Shown here piece by piece: positions 51,621-64,000 of a DNA stretch of 64,000 bases. The position numbers and the translations under genes are program-made. Origin of the DNA: Diplolepis rosae (Eukaryota; Arthropoda; Insecta; Hymenoptera; Diplolepididae); contig JAPYXD010000741.1 of NCBI GenBank assembly GCA_030998225.1, positions 1,860,001 to 1,924,000 on the forward strand, written 5' to 3'. Every line of letters begins with the position of its first letter. Position 1 is the stretch's first letter. Below the pieces are notes generated by a model. That model made no database searches, was not told where the DNA came from, and was given only the letters and a program-made list of their open reading frames with translations.

Positions 51621-54600
51621 TATTAAACACTTTATTCAAGTACGATTTAAATAAAACATAAGATTAAAGAACAACTGCATGGTTTTATATAACACTCTGC
51701 ACCTTATTCAACATAAGATTGAAATAAAATATAAAATCAAGAAACAATTGCCTGGATGTATTAAACAGTCAGCACGTTATTCAAGTGAGATTAAAATAAG
51801 ACATAAGATTAAAGAACAACTACCTGGTTGTATTAAACACTCAAAGCGTTATTCAAGTAGGATTAAAATAAAATATATGACCTAAGAACAACTGCCTGGT
51901 TGTAGTAATCACTCAGCACGTTATTCAAAATAAGATTGAAATGAAATATAAGATAAAAGAACAACTGCCTAGTTGTATTAAACACACAGCAAGTTATTCA
52001 AAATTAGATTGAAATAAAATATGAAATCAAGTATCAACTGCCTGGTTGTATTAAACACTCAACACGTTATTCAAGTAAGATTGAAATAAAACATTAGATT
52101 ACAGAACAACTGCCTGGTTGTAGTAAACACTCAGTACGTTATTCAAAATAAGATTGAAATGAAATATAATATAAAAGAATAGCTACCGGGTTGTATAAAA
52201 CACTCAGCAATTTATTCAGGTGTGACTAAAATAATACATAAAATGAATGAATAACTGGCTGGTTGTATAAAACACGCAGCACGTTATTCAAAATAAGATT
52301 GAAATAAAATATAAGATAAAAGAAAAACTGCCTGGTGGTATTAAACACACAGAAAGTTATTCAAGTGTGATTAAAATAATATATAAAATGAAATAACAAC
52401 TGCCTGGTTGTATTAAACACTCAGCACCTTACTCAACATAAGATTGAAATAAAATATAAAATCAAGTAACAACTGCCTGGTTGTATTAAACATTCGGCAC
52501 GTCATTCTAAATAAGATTGAAGTAAAATATAAGATAAAAGAACAACTGCCTGGTGGTATTAAACACTCAGAAAGTTATTCAAGTGTGATTAAAATAATAT
52601 ATAAAATGAAATAACAACTGCCTGGTTGTATTAAACACTCAGCACGTTATACAAAATTAGATTGAAATAAAATATAAGATAAAAGAACAACTGCCTGGTT
52701 GTACTAACACAGAGCAAGTTATTCAAGTGTGATTAAAATAATATATCAAATGAATGAACAACGGCCTGGTTGTATTATACATTCAACACGTTATTCAAGT
52801 AAGATTAAAATAATATATAAGATCGAATAACAACTGCCTGGTTGTAGTAAACACTCAACACGTTATTCAAAATAAGATTGAAATGAAATATAATATAAAA
52901 GAACAGCTACCGGGTTGTATTAAACACACAGCAAATTATTCAACTGTGATTATAATAATATGTAAAAGGAATGAACAACTGCCTGGTTGTATTAAACACT
53001 CAGCACCTTACTCAACATAAGATTGAAATAAAATATAAAATCAAGTAACAACTGCCTGGTCGTATTAAACATTCGGCACGTCATTCTAAATAAGATTGAA
53101 GTAAAATATAAGATAAAAGAACAACTGCCTGGTGGTATTAAACACTCAGAAAGTTATTCAAGTGTGATTAAAATAATATATAAAATGAAATAACAACTGC
53201 CTGGTTGTATTAAACACTCAGCACGTTATACAAAATTAGATTGAAATAAAATATAAGATAAAAGAACAACTGCCTGGTTGTACTAACACAGAGCAAGTTA
53301 TTCAAGTGTGATTAAAATAATATATCAAATGAATGAACAACGGCCTGGTTGTATTATACATTCAACACGTTATTCAAGTAAGATTAAAATAATATATAAG
53401 ATCAAACAACAACTGCCTGGTTGTATTAAACAGTCAGCACGTTATTCAAGTAAGATTGAAATAAAATATAAGATAAAGGCACAACTGCCTGTTGGTATTA
53501 AACACACAGAAAGTTATTCAAGTGTGATTAAAATAATATATCAAATGAAATAACAACTGCCTGGTTGTATTAAACACTCAGCACGTTATTCAAAATTAGA
53601 TTGAAATAAAATATAAAATCAAGTAACAACTGCCTGGTTGTATTAAACACTCGGCACGTTATTCAAGTAAGATTAAAATAAAACATAAGATTAAAGAACA
53701 AATGCCTTGTTGTATTAAACACTTTATTCAAGTAAGCTTAAAATAAAACATAAGATTAAAGAACAACTGCCTGGTTGTATTTAACACTCAGCACCGTATT
53801 CAACATAAGATTGAAATAAAACATAAAATCAAGTAACAACTACCTGATTGTATTAAACACTCAGCACCTTATTCAAATTAAGATTGAAATAAAATATAAG
53901 ATAAAAGAACAACTGCTTGGTGGTATTAAACACACAGAAGGTTATTCAAGTGTGATTAAAAAAATATATAAAATAAAATAACAACTGCCTGGTTGTATTA
54001 AACACTCAGCACGTTATTCAAAATTAGAATGAAATAAAATATAAAATCACGTATCAACTGCCTGGTTGTATTAAACACTCAGCACGTTATTCAAAATAAG
54101 ATTCAAAAAAATATAAGATAAAAGAACAACTGCCTGGTGGTTTTAAACACACAAAAAGTTATTCAACTGTGATTAAAATAATATATAAAATGAAATTACA
54201 ACTGCCTGGTTGTATTAAACACTCAGCACCTTATTCAACATAAGATTGAAATAAAATATAAAATCAAGTAACAACTGCCTGGTTGTATTAAACACTCAAC
54301 ACGTTATTCAAGTAAGATTGAAATCAAACATTAGATTACAGAACAACTGCCTGGTTGTATTAAACACACAGCAAGTTATTCAAGTGTGATTAAAATAATA
54401 TATCAAATGAAATAACAACTGCCTGGTTGTATTAAACACTCAGCACGTTATTCAAAATTAGATTGAAATAAAATATAAAATCACGTATCAACTGCCTGGT
54501 TGTATTAAACACTCAACACGTTATTCAAGTAAGATTGAAATAAAATATGAGATAATAGAACAACTGCCTGGTTGAATTAAACACACATAAAGTCATTCAA

Positions 54601-54636
54601 GTGTGAATAAAATAATATATAAAATGAAATAACAAC
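51621..54636. repeat. Distant second copy of 7.55-11.06 kb, with a 579 bp duplication
   Basis: The beginning matches 7550-7900 (offset 44071) and the end matches 10200-11060 (offset 43576). The 71 bp anchors at 52750 and 53329 are 579 bp (eight monomers) apart, compared with 724 bp in the related 8.3-9.7 kb pair. Confidence 0.78.
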
Positions 54637-56380
54637 TGCCTGGTTGTATTAAACACTCAGCACGTTATTCAAAATTAGATTGAAATAAAATATAAAATCA
54701 CGTATCAACTGCCTGGTTGTATTAAACACTCAACACGTTATTCAAGTAAGATTGAAATAAAATATGAGATAATAGAACAACTGCCTGGTTGTATTAAACA
54801 CACATAAAGTCATTCAAGTGTGATTAAAATAATATATAAAATGAAATAAAAACTGCCTGGTTGTATTAAACACTCAGCACGTTATTCAAAATAAGATTGA
54901 AATAAAATATAAAATCACGTATCAACTGCCTGGTTGTATTAAACACTCAGCACGTTATTCAAAATAAGATTCAAAAAAATATAAGATAAAAGAACAACTG
55001 CCTGGTTGTATTAAAAACACAAAAAGTTATTCAACTGTGATTAAAATAATATATAAAATGAAATAACAACTGCCTGGTTGTATTAAACACTCAGCACGTT
55101 ATTCAAAATTAGATTGAAATAAAATATAAAATCACGTATCAACTGCGTGGTTGTATAAAACACTCAACACGTTATTCAAGTAAGAATGAAATAAAATATA
55201 AGGTAAAAGAACAACTGCCTGGTGGTATTAAGCACACAGAAAGTTATTCAAGTGTGATTAAAATAAAATATAAAATGAAATAACAACTGCCTGGTTGTAT
55301 TAAACACTCAGCACGTTATTCAAAATTAGATTGAAATAAAATATGAAATCAAGTATCAAATTCCTGGTTGTATTAAACACTCACCACGATATTCAAGTAA
55401 GATTGAAATAAAACATTAGATTACAGAACAACTGCCTGGTTGTATTAAACACTCAGCACGTTATTCAAAATAAGGTTGAAATAAAATATAAAATCACGTA
55501 TCAACTGCCTGGTTGTATTAAACACTCAACACGTTATTCAAGTAAGATTGAAATAAAATATGAGATAATAGAACAACTGCCTGGTTGTATTAAACACACA
55601 TAAAGTCATTCAAATGTGCGTAAAATAATATATAAAATGAAATAACAACTGCCTGGTTGTATTAAACACTCAGCACGTTATTCAAAATAAGGTTGAAATA
55701 AAATATAAGATAAAAGAACAACTGCCTGGTGGTATTAAACACACATAAAGTCATTCAAGTGTGATTAAAATAATATAAAAAATGAAATAACAACTGCCTG
55801 GTTGTATTAAAAACTCAGCACGTTATTCAAAATAAGATTCAAAAAAATATAAGATAAAAGAACAACTGCCTGGTGGTTTTAAACACACAGAAAGTTATAC
55901 AAGTGTGATTAAAATAATATATAAAATGAAATAACACCTGCCTGGTTGTATTAAACACTCAGCACGTTATTGAACATAAGATTGAAATAAAATATAAGGT
56001 AAAAGAACAACTGCCTGGTGGTATTAAGCACACAGAAAGTTATTCAAGTGTGATTAAAATAAAATATAAAATGAAATAACAACTGTCTGGTTGTATTAAA
56101 CACTCAGCACGTTATTCGAAATAAGATTGAAATATAATATAAAATCACGTATCAACTGCCTGGCTGTATTAAACACTCAACACGTTATTCAAGTAAGATT
56201 AAAATAATATATAAGATCGAAGAACAACTGCCTGGTTGTATTAAACACACAGCAAATTATTCAACTGTGATTATAATAATATGTAAAATGAAATAACAAC
56301 TGCCTGGTTGTATTAAACACTCAGAAAGTTATTCAAGTGTGAATAAAATAATATATAAAATGAAATAACAACTGCCTGGT
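54637..56380. repeat. Mixed monomers, joins two HOR zones
   Basis: This is satellite only. The run about 55440-55830 (TTCAAATGTGCGTAAAAT, then CATAAAGTCATTC) repeats the order seen at 36.5-36.85, 40.03-40.39 and 44.16-44.53 kb, so it is another partial relative of the 4.14 kb lineage, broken at the AAAACTCAGCACG monomer. Confidence 0.7.
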
Positions 56381-59300
56381 TGTATTAAACACTCAACACG
56401 TTATTCATGTAAGATTGAAATAAAACATTAGATGACAGAACAACTGCCTGGTTGTAGTAAACACTCAGTACGTTATTCAAAATAAGATTGAAATGAAATA
56501 TAATATAAAAGAATAGCTACCGGGTTGTATTAAACATACAGCAAATTATTCAACTGTGATTATAATAATACATAAAATGAATGAATAACTGCCTGGTTGT
56601 ATAGAACACTCAGCACGTTATTCAACATAAAATTGAAATAAAATATAAAATGAAACAACAACTGGCTGGTTGTATCATACATTCAACACGTTATTCAAGT
56701 AAGATTGAAATAAATCATCAGATCACAGAACAACTGCCTGGTTGTAGTAAAAGCGCAGCACTTTATTCAAAATAAGATTGAAATAAAATATAAGATAAAG
56801 GCACAACTGCCTGGTGGTATTAAACACACAGGAGGTTATTCAACTGTGATTATAATAATATATAAAAGGAATGAACAACTGTCTGGATGTATTAAACGCT
56901 CAGCACGTAATTCAAAATAAGATTGAAATAAAATATAAAATGAAACAACAACTGGCTGGTTGTATCATACATTCAACACGTTATTCAAGTAAGATTGAAA
57001 TAAATCATCAGATCACAGAACAAGTGCCTGGTTGTAGTAAAAGCTCAGCACTTTATTCAAAATAAGATTGAAATAAAATATAAGATAAAGGCACAACTGC
57101 CTGGTGGTATTAAACACACAGAATGTTATTCAAGTGTGATTAAAATAATATATAAAAGGAATGAACAACTGTCTGGATGTATTAAACGCTCAGCACGTAA
57201 TTCAAAATAAGATTGAAATAAAATATAAAATGAAACAACAACTGGCTGGTTGTATCATACATTCAACACGTTATTCAAGTAAGATTGAAATAAATCATCA
57301 GATCACAGAACGACTGCCTGGTTGTAGTAAAAGCTCAGCACTTTATTCAAAATAAGATTGAAATAAAATATAAAATCAAGTAACAACTGCCTGGTTGTAT
57401 TAAACACTCAGCACTTTATTCATAATAAGATTCAAAAATAAAAGAAAAAAGATCAACTGCCTGGTGGTATTAAACACACAAAAAGTCATTCAAGTGTGAT
57501 TAAAATAATATGAAAAATGAAATTACATCTGCCTGATGGTATTAAACACTTAGCACGTTATTCAACATAAGATTGAAATAAAACATAAAATCAAGTAACA
57601 ACTGCCTGGTTGTATTAAACACTCAACACGTTATTCAAGTAAGATTGAAATCAAACTTTAGATTACAGAACAACTGCCTGGTTGTATTAAACACTCAGCA
57701 CGTTATTCGAAATAAAATTGAAATAAAATATAAAATCACGTATCAACTGCCTGGCTGTATTAAACACTCAACACTTTATTCATGTAAGATTAAAATAAAA
57801 CATAAGATTAAAGAACAACTGCCTGTTGGTATTAAACACACAGAAAGTTATTCAAGTGTGATTAAAATAATATATAAAATGAAATAACAACTGCCTGGTT
57901 GTATTAAACACTCAGCACGTTATTCGAAATAAGATTGAAATAAAATATAAAATCACGTATCAACTGCCTGGCTGTATTAAACACTCAACACTTTATTCAT
58001 GTAAGATTAAAATAAAACATAAGATTAAAGAACAACTGCCTGTTGGTATTAAACACACAGAAAGTTATTCAAGTGTGATTAAAATAATATATAAAATTAA
58101 ATAACAACTGCCTTGTTGTATTCAACACTCAGCACGTTATTCAGCATAAGATTGAAATAAAATATAAAATCAAGTAACAACTGCCTGGTTGTATTAAACA
58201 GTCAGCACGTTATTCAAGTGAGATTAAAATAAGACATAAGATTAAAGAACAACTACCTGGTTGTATTAAACACTCAAAGCGTTATTAAAGTAGGATTAAA
58301 ATAAAATATAAGATCGAAGAACAACTGCCTGGTTGTAGTAATCACTCAGCACGTTATTCAAAATAAGATTGAAATGAATTATAAGATAAATGAACAACTG
58401 CCTGGTGGTATTAAACACTCAGAAAGTTATTCAAGTGTGATTAAAATAATATATAAAATGAAATAACAACTGCCTGGTTGTATTAAACAAGCAGCACGTT
58501 ATTCAAAATTAGATTGAAATAAAATATGAAATCAAGTATCAACTGCCTGGTTGTATTAAACACTCAACACGTTATTCAAGTAAGATTAAAATGAAACATA
58601 AGATTAAAGAACAACTGCCTGGTGGGATTAAACACACAGAAAGTTATTCAAGTGTGATTAAAATAATATATAAAATGAAATAACAACTGCCTGGTTGTAT
58701 TAAACACTCAACACGTTATTCATGTAAGATTGAAATAAAACATTAGATGACAGAACAACTGCCTGGTTGTAGTAAACACTCAGTACGTTATTCAAAATAA
58801 GATTGAAATGAAATATAATATAAAAGAATAGCTACCGGGTTGTATTAAACATACAGCAAATTATTCAACTGTGATTATAATAATACATAAAATGAATGAA
58901 TAACTGCCTGGTTGTATAGAACACTCAGCACGTTATTCAACATAAAATTGAAATAAAATATAAAATGAAACAACAACTGGCTGGTTGTATCATACATTCA
59001 ACACGTTATTCAAGTAAGATTGAAATAAATCATCAGATCACAGAACAACTGCCTGGTTGTAGTAAAAGCGCAGCACTTTATTCAAAATAAGATTGAAATA
59101 AAATATAAGATAAAGGCACAACTGCCTGGTGGTATTAAACACACAGGAGGTTATTCAACTGTGATTATAATAATATATAAAAGGAATGAACAACTGTCTG
59201 GATGTATTAAACGCTCAGCACGTAATTCAAAATAAGATTGAAATAAAATATAAAATGAAACAACAACTGGCTGGTTGTATCATACATTCAACACGTTATT

Positions 59301-59680
59301 CAAGTAAGATTGAAATAAATCATCAGATCACAGAACAAGTGCCTGGTTGTAGTAAAAGCTCAGCACTTTATTCAAAATAAGATTGAAATAAAATATAAGA
59401 TAAAGGCACAACTGCCTGGTGGTATTAAACACACAGAAGGTTATTCAAGTGTGATTAAAATAAAATATAAAAGGAATGAACAACTGTCTGGATGTATTAA
59501 ACGCTCAGCACGTTATTCAAAATAAGATTGAAATAAAATATAAAATGAAACAACAACTGGCTGGTTGTATCATACATTCAACACGTTATTCAAGTAAGAT
59601 TGAAATAAATCATCAGATCACAGAACAACTGCCTGGTTGTAGTAAAAGCTCAGCACTTTATTCAAAATAAGATTGAAATA
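56380..59680. repeat. 2315 bp HOR, with a 290 bp tetramer inside
   Basis: The mark CATGTAAGATTGAAATAAAA occurs at 56406 and 58721, and units at 56871 and 57161 recur at 59186 and 59476, all 2315 bp apart (32 monomers). Within each copy a four-monomer block with ACAACTGGCTGGTTGTATC and AAATCATCAGATCACAG is itself repeated after 290 bp. Confidence 0.85.
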
Positions 59681-62600
59681 AAATATAAAATCACGTATCA
59701 ACTGCCTGGTTGTATTAAACACTCAGCACGTTATTCAAAATAAGATTCAAAAAAATATAAGATAAAAGAACAACTGCCTGGTGGTATTAAACACACAAAA
59801 AGTCATTCAAGTGTGATTAAAATAATATGAAAAATGAAATTACATCTGCCTGGTTGTATTAAACACTCAGCACCTTATTCAACATAAGATTGAAATAAAA
59901 TATAAAATCAAGTAACAACTGCCTGGTTGTATTAAACACTCAACACGTTATTCAAGTAAGATTGAAATCAAACTTTAGATTACAGAACAACTGCCTGGTT
60001 GTATTAAACACTCAGCACGTTATTCGTAATAAGATTGAAATAAAATATAAAATCACGTATCAACTGCCTGGCTGTATTAAACACTCAACACTTTATTCAT
60101 GTAAGATTAAAAAAAAAACATAAGATTAAAGAACAACTGCCTGGTGGTATTAAACACACAGAAAGTTATTCAAGTGTGATTAAAATAATATATAAAATGA
60201 AATAACAACTGCCTGGTTGTATTAAACACTCAGCACGTTATTCGAAATAAGATTGAAATAAAATATAAAATCACGTATCAACTGCCTGGCTGTATTAAAC
60301 ACTCAACACTTTATTCAAGTAAGATTAAAATAAAACATAAGATTAAAGAACAACTGCCTGTTGGTATTAAACACACAGAAAGTTATTCAAGTGTGATTAA
60401 AATAATATATAAAATTAAATAACAACTGCCTTGTTGTATTCAACACTCAGCACGTTATTCAGCATAAGATTGAAATAAAATATAAAATCAAGTAACAACT
60501 GCCTGGTTGTATTAAACAGTCAGCACGTTATTCAAGTGAGATTAAAATAAGACATAAGATTAAAGAACAACTACCTGGTTGTATTAAACACTCAAAGCGT
60601 TATTAAAGTAGGATTAAAATAAAATATAAGATCGAAGAACAACTGCCTGGTTGTAGTAATCACTCAGCACGTTATTCAAAATAAGATTGAAATGAATTAT
60701 AAGATAAAAGAACAACTGCCTGGTGGTATTAAACACTCAGAAAGTTATTCAAGTGTGATTAAAATAATACATAAAATGAAATAACAACTGCCTGGTTGTA
60801 TTAAACACGCAGCACGTTATTCAAAATTAGATTGAAATAAAATATGAAATCAAGTATCAACTGCCTGGTTGTATTAAACACTCAACGCGTTATTCAAGTA
60901 AGGTTAAAATGAAACATAAGATTAAAGAACAACTGCCTGGTGGGAATAACACACAGAAAGTTATTCAAGTGTGATTAAAATAATATATCAAATTAAATAG
61001 TAACTGCCTGGTTGTATTAAACACGTTATTCAAGTAAGATTAAAATAAAACATAAGATTAAAGAAAAACTGTCTGGTCCTATTTAACACTCAGCACCTTT
61101 TTCAACATAAGATTGAAATAAAACATGAAATCAAGTAACAACTGCCTGGTTGTATTAAACAGTCAGCACGTTATTCAAAACAAGATTGAAATAAAATATA
61201 AAATGAAACAACAACTGCCTGGTTGTATCATTTATTCAACACGTTATTCAAGTAAGATTGAAATAAAATATAAGATAAAGGCACAACTGCCTGTTGGTAT
61301 TAAACACACAGAAAGTTATTCAAGTGTGATTAAAATAATATATAAAATGAAATAACAACTGCCTGGTCGTATTAAACCCTCAGCAAGTTATTCAAAATTA
61401 GATTGAAATAAAACATAAAATCAAGTAACAACTGCCTGGTTGTATTAAACACTCGGCACGTTATTCTAAATAAGATTGAAATAAAATATAAGATAAAAGA
61501 ACAACTGCCTGGTTGTATTAAACACTCAGCACCTTATTCAACATAAGATTGAAATAAAACATAAAATCAAGTAACAACTACCTGGTTGTATTAAACACTC
61601 AGCACCTTATTCAAATTAAGATTGAAATAAAATATAAGATAAAAGAACAACTGCCTGGTGGTATTAAACACACAGAAGGTTATTCAAGCGTGATTAAAAA
61701 AATATATAAAATAAAATTACAACTGCCTGGTTGTATTAAACACTCAGCACGTTATTCAAAATTAGATTGAAATAAAATATAAAATCACGTATCAACTGCC
61801 TGGTTGTATTAAACACTCAGCACGTTATTCAAAATAAGATTCAAAAAAATATAAGATAAAAGAACAACTGCCTGGTGGTTTTAAACACACAAAAAGTCAT
61901 TCAAGTGTGATTAAAATAATATAAAATATGAAATTACAACTGCCTGGTTGTATTAAACACTCAGCACCTTATTCAACATAAGATTGAAATAAAATATAAA
62001 ATCAAGTAACAACTGCCTGGTTGTATTAAACACTCAACACGTTATTCAAGTAAGATTGAAATCAAACTTTAGATTACAGAACAACTGCCTGGTTGTATTA
62101 AACACTCAGCACGTTATTCGTAATAAGATTGAAATAAAATATAAAATCACGTATCAACTGCCTGGCTGTATTAAACACTCAACACTTTATTCATGTAAGA
62201 TTAAAATAAAACATAAGATTAAAGAACAACTGCCTGTTGGTATTAAACACACAGAAAGTTATTCAAGTGTGATTAAAAAAATATATAAAATTAAATAACA
62301 ACTGCCTGGTTGTATTAAACACTCAGCACGTTATTCGAAATAAGATTGAAATAAAATATAAAATCACGTATCAACTGCCTGGCTGTATTAAACACTCAAC
62401 ACTTTATTCATGTAAGATTAAAATAAAACATAAGATTAAAGAACAACTGCCTGTTGGTATTAAACACACAGAAAGTTATTCAAGTGTGATTAAAATAATA
62501 TATAAAATTAAATAACAACTGCCTTGTTGTATTCAACACTAAGCACGTTATTCAGCATAAGATTGAAATAAAATATAAAATCAAGTAACAACTGCCTGGT

Positions 62601-64000
62601 TGTATTAAACAGTCAGCACGTTATTCAAGTGAGATTAAAATAAGACATAAGATTAAAGAACAACTACCTGGTTGTATTAAACACTCAAAGCGTTATTCAA
62701 GTAGGATTAAAATAAAATATAAGATCGAAGAACAACTGCCTGGTTGTAGTAATCACTCAGCACGTTATTCAAAATAAGATTGAAATGAATTATAAGATAA
62801 AAGAACAACTGCCTGGTGGTATTAAACACTCAGAAAGTTATTCAAGTGTGATTAAAATAATACATAAAATGAAATAACAACTGCCTGGTTGTATTAAACA
62901 CGCAGCACGTTATTCAAAATTAGATTGAAATAAAATATGAAATCAAGTATCAACTGCCTGGTTGTATTAAACACTCAACACGTTATTCAAGTAAGATTAA
63001 AATGAAACATAAGATTAAAGAACAACTGCCTGGTGGTATTAAACACACAGAAAGTTATTCAAGTGTGATTAGAATAATATATCAAATGAAATAACAACTG
63101 CCTGGTTGTATTAAACACTTTATTCAAGTAAGATTAAAATAAAACATAAGATTAAAGAAAAACTGTCTGGTCCTATTTAACACTCAGCACCTTTTTCAAC
63201 ATAAGATTGAAATAAAACATGAAATCAAGTAACAACTGCCTGGTTGTATTAAACAGTCAGCACGTTATTCAAAACAAGATTGAAATAAACTATAAAATGA
63301 AACAACAACTGCCTGGTTGTATCATTTATTCAACACGTTATTCAAGTAAGATTGAAATAAAATATAAGATAAAGGCACAACTGCCTGTTGGTATTAAACA
63401 CACGGAAATTTATTCAAGTGTGATTAAAATAATATATAAAATGAAATAACAACTGCCTGGTCGTATTAAACCCTCATCACCTTATTCAACATAAGATTGA
63501 AATAAAACATAAAATCAAGTAACAACTGCCTGGTTGTATTAAACACTCGGCACGTTATTCTAAATAAGATTGAAATAAAATATAAGATAAAAGAACAACT
63601 GCCTGGTTGTATTTAACACTCAGCACCTTATTGAACATAAGATTGAAATAAAACATAAAATCAAGTAACAACTACCTGGTTGTATTAAACACTCAGCACC
63701 TTATTCAAATTAAGATTGAAATAAAATATAAGATAAAAGAACAACTGCCTGGTGGTATTAAACACACAGAAGGTTATTCAAGCGTGATTAAAAAAATATA
63801 TAAAATAAAATTACAACTGCCTGGTTGTATTAAACACTCAGCACGTTATTCAAAATTAGATTGAAATAAAATATAAAATCACGTATCAACTGCCTGGTTG
63901 TATTAAACACTCAGCACGTTATTCAAAATAAGATTCAAAAAAATATAAGATAAAAGAACAACTGCCTGGTGGTATTAAACACACAAAAAGTCATTCAAGT
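59680..64000. repeat. 2094 bp HOR, just over two copies to the window end
   Basis: The match runs from about 59680-61906 to 61774-64000 at an offset of 2094 bp. Landmarks are TCAAACTTTAG at 59968 and 62062 and the CAAAACAAGATTG unit near 61160 and 63255. The same TCAAACTTTAG mark at 57651 is 2317 bp before the first of these, so the 2315 and 2094 bp forms are variants of one HOR. The array continues beyond the window. Confidence 0.85.

Larger units (their letters stand above)
1..64000. repeat. Satellite DNA array of 72/73 bp monomers filling the whole window
   Basis: Every line of the window is built from the same unit, read from one CAAC(TGCCTGG) start to the next. Successive starts at 63, 135, 208, 280 and 353 give spacings of 72, 73, 72 and 73 bp, and this continues to the last base. 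A typical 73 bp unit has 34 A, 19 T, 10 G and 10 C. All units lie in the same orientation: I saw no reverse-complement copy of the CTGCCTGG core. The first 62 bases are a monomer missing its first 10 bases and the last bases are a cut monomer, so the array extends both ways. No gene, transposon or unique spacer interrupts it. Such arrays are typical of eukaryotic heterochromatin or centromeres; that placement is inference. Confidence 0.97.

Noticed and set aside
1..64000. CRISPR array
   Set aside because: Repeats are contiguous and whole units vary gradually. There are no unique spacers of constant length between fixed repeats, and no cas genes.
1..64000. Telomeric repeats or a CENP-B box
   Set aside because: TTAGG-like strings occur only as parts of TTAGATTG, never in tandem. 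No stretch fits the TTCG....A..CGGG layout of the CENP-B box.
1..64000. Bacterial or plasmid repeat region
   Set aside because: No bacterial genes, ribosome binding sites or operon structure occur in 64 kb, and an array of this length and composition is typical of eukaryotic satellites.

Overview
The whole 64 kb window is one uninterrupted satellite DNA array. I find no gene, RNA gene, transposon, CRISPR array or unique sequence in it. The basic unit is a 72 or 73 bp monomer, about 27% GC in a typical unit. It is repeated head to tail in a single orientation, roughly 880 times, and runs past both window ends. Monomers share two well-kept blocks: a GC-richer start (CAACTGCCTGGTTGTATTAA) and a centre (CGTTATTCAA). 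They differ mainly in the A-rich second half and in a few diagnostic bases, so several monomer types can be named (A, B, C, D, E below), plus length variants of 60, 61, 65, 70, 71 and 102 bp.

An AT-rich satellite of this size points to a eukaryote, probably pericentromeric, centromeric or other heterochromatin read by long-read assembly. Nothing here identifies the species. I do not recognise the monomer as a named satellite family, I see no CENP-B-box match, and the array has no telomeric repeats.

Above the monomer level the array is a patchwork of higher-order repeats (HORs) of different ages. Region 0.66-4.6 kb is duplicated in pieces at 19.1-21.4 kb. Region 8.3-9.7 kb is a 724 bp tandem pair. 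Regions 7.55-7.9 and 10.2-11.06 kb recur about 44 kb away at 51.6-52.0 and 53.8-54.6 kb. Region 24.85-33.26 kb is two copies of a 4.15 kb HOR. Region 33.7-39 kb has a 3.87 kb period with internal 0.79 kb duplications. Region 36.25-46.68 kb holds partial copies of a 3.53/4.14 kb HOR. Region 46.5-48.7 kb shows a 218 bp trimer. Region 56.4-64 kb has a 2.1-2.3 kb HOR. The stretches 11.06-16.6, 21.4-24.85, 48.9-51.6 and 54.64-56.38 kb are mixed monomers without a long period that I could place.

Because a 72 bp unit is 24 codons, short open frames arise across two to four monomers. They are by-products of the repeat, and the 73 bp types both shift the frame and carry a stop. The points most worth following are the conserved dyad core, the layered HOR history with whole-monomer (435 bp) indels, the 65 bp deletion lineage, and the 102 bp marker unit. 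All coordinates and periods were read by eye from matching landmarks; no alignment was run.
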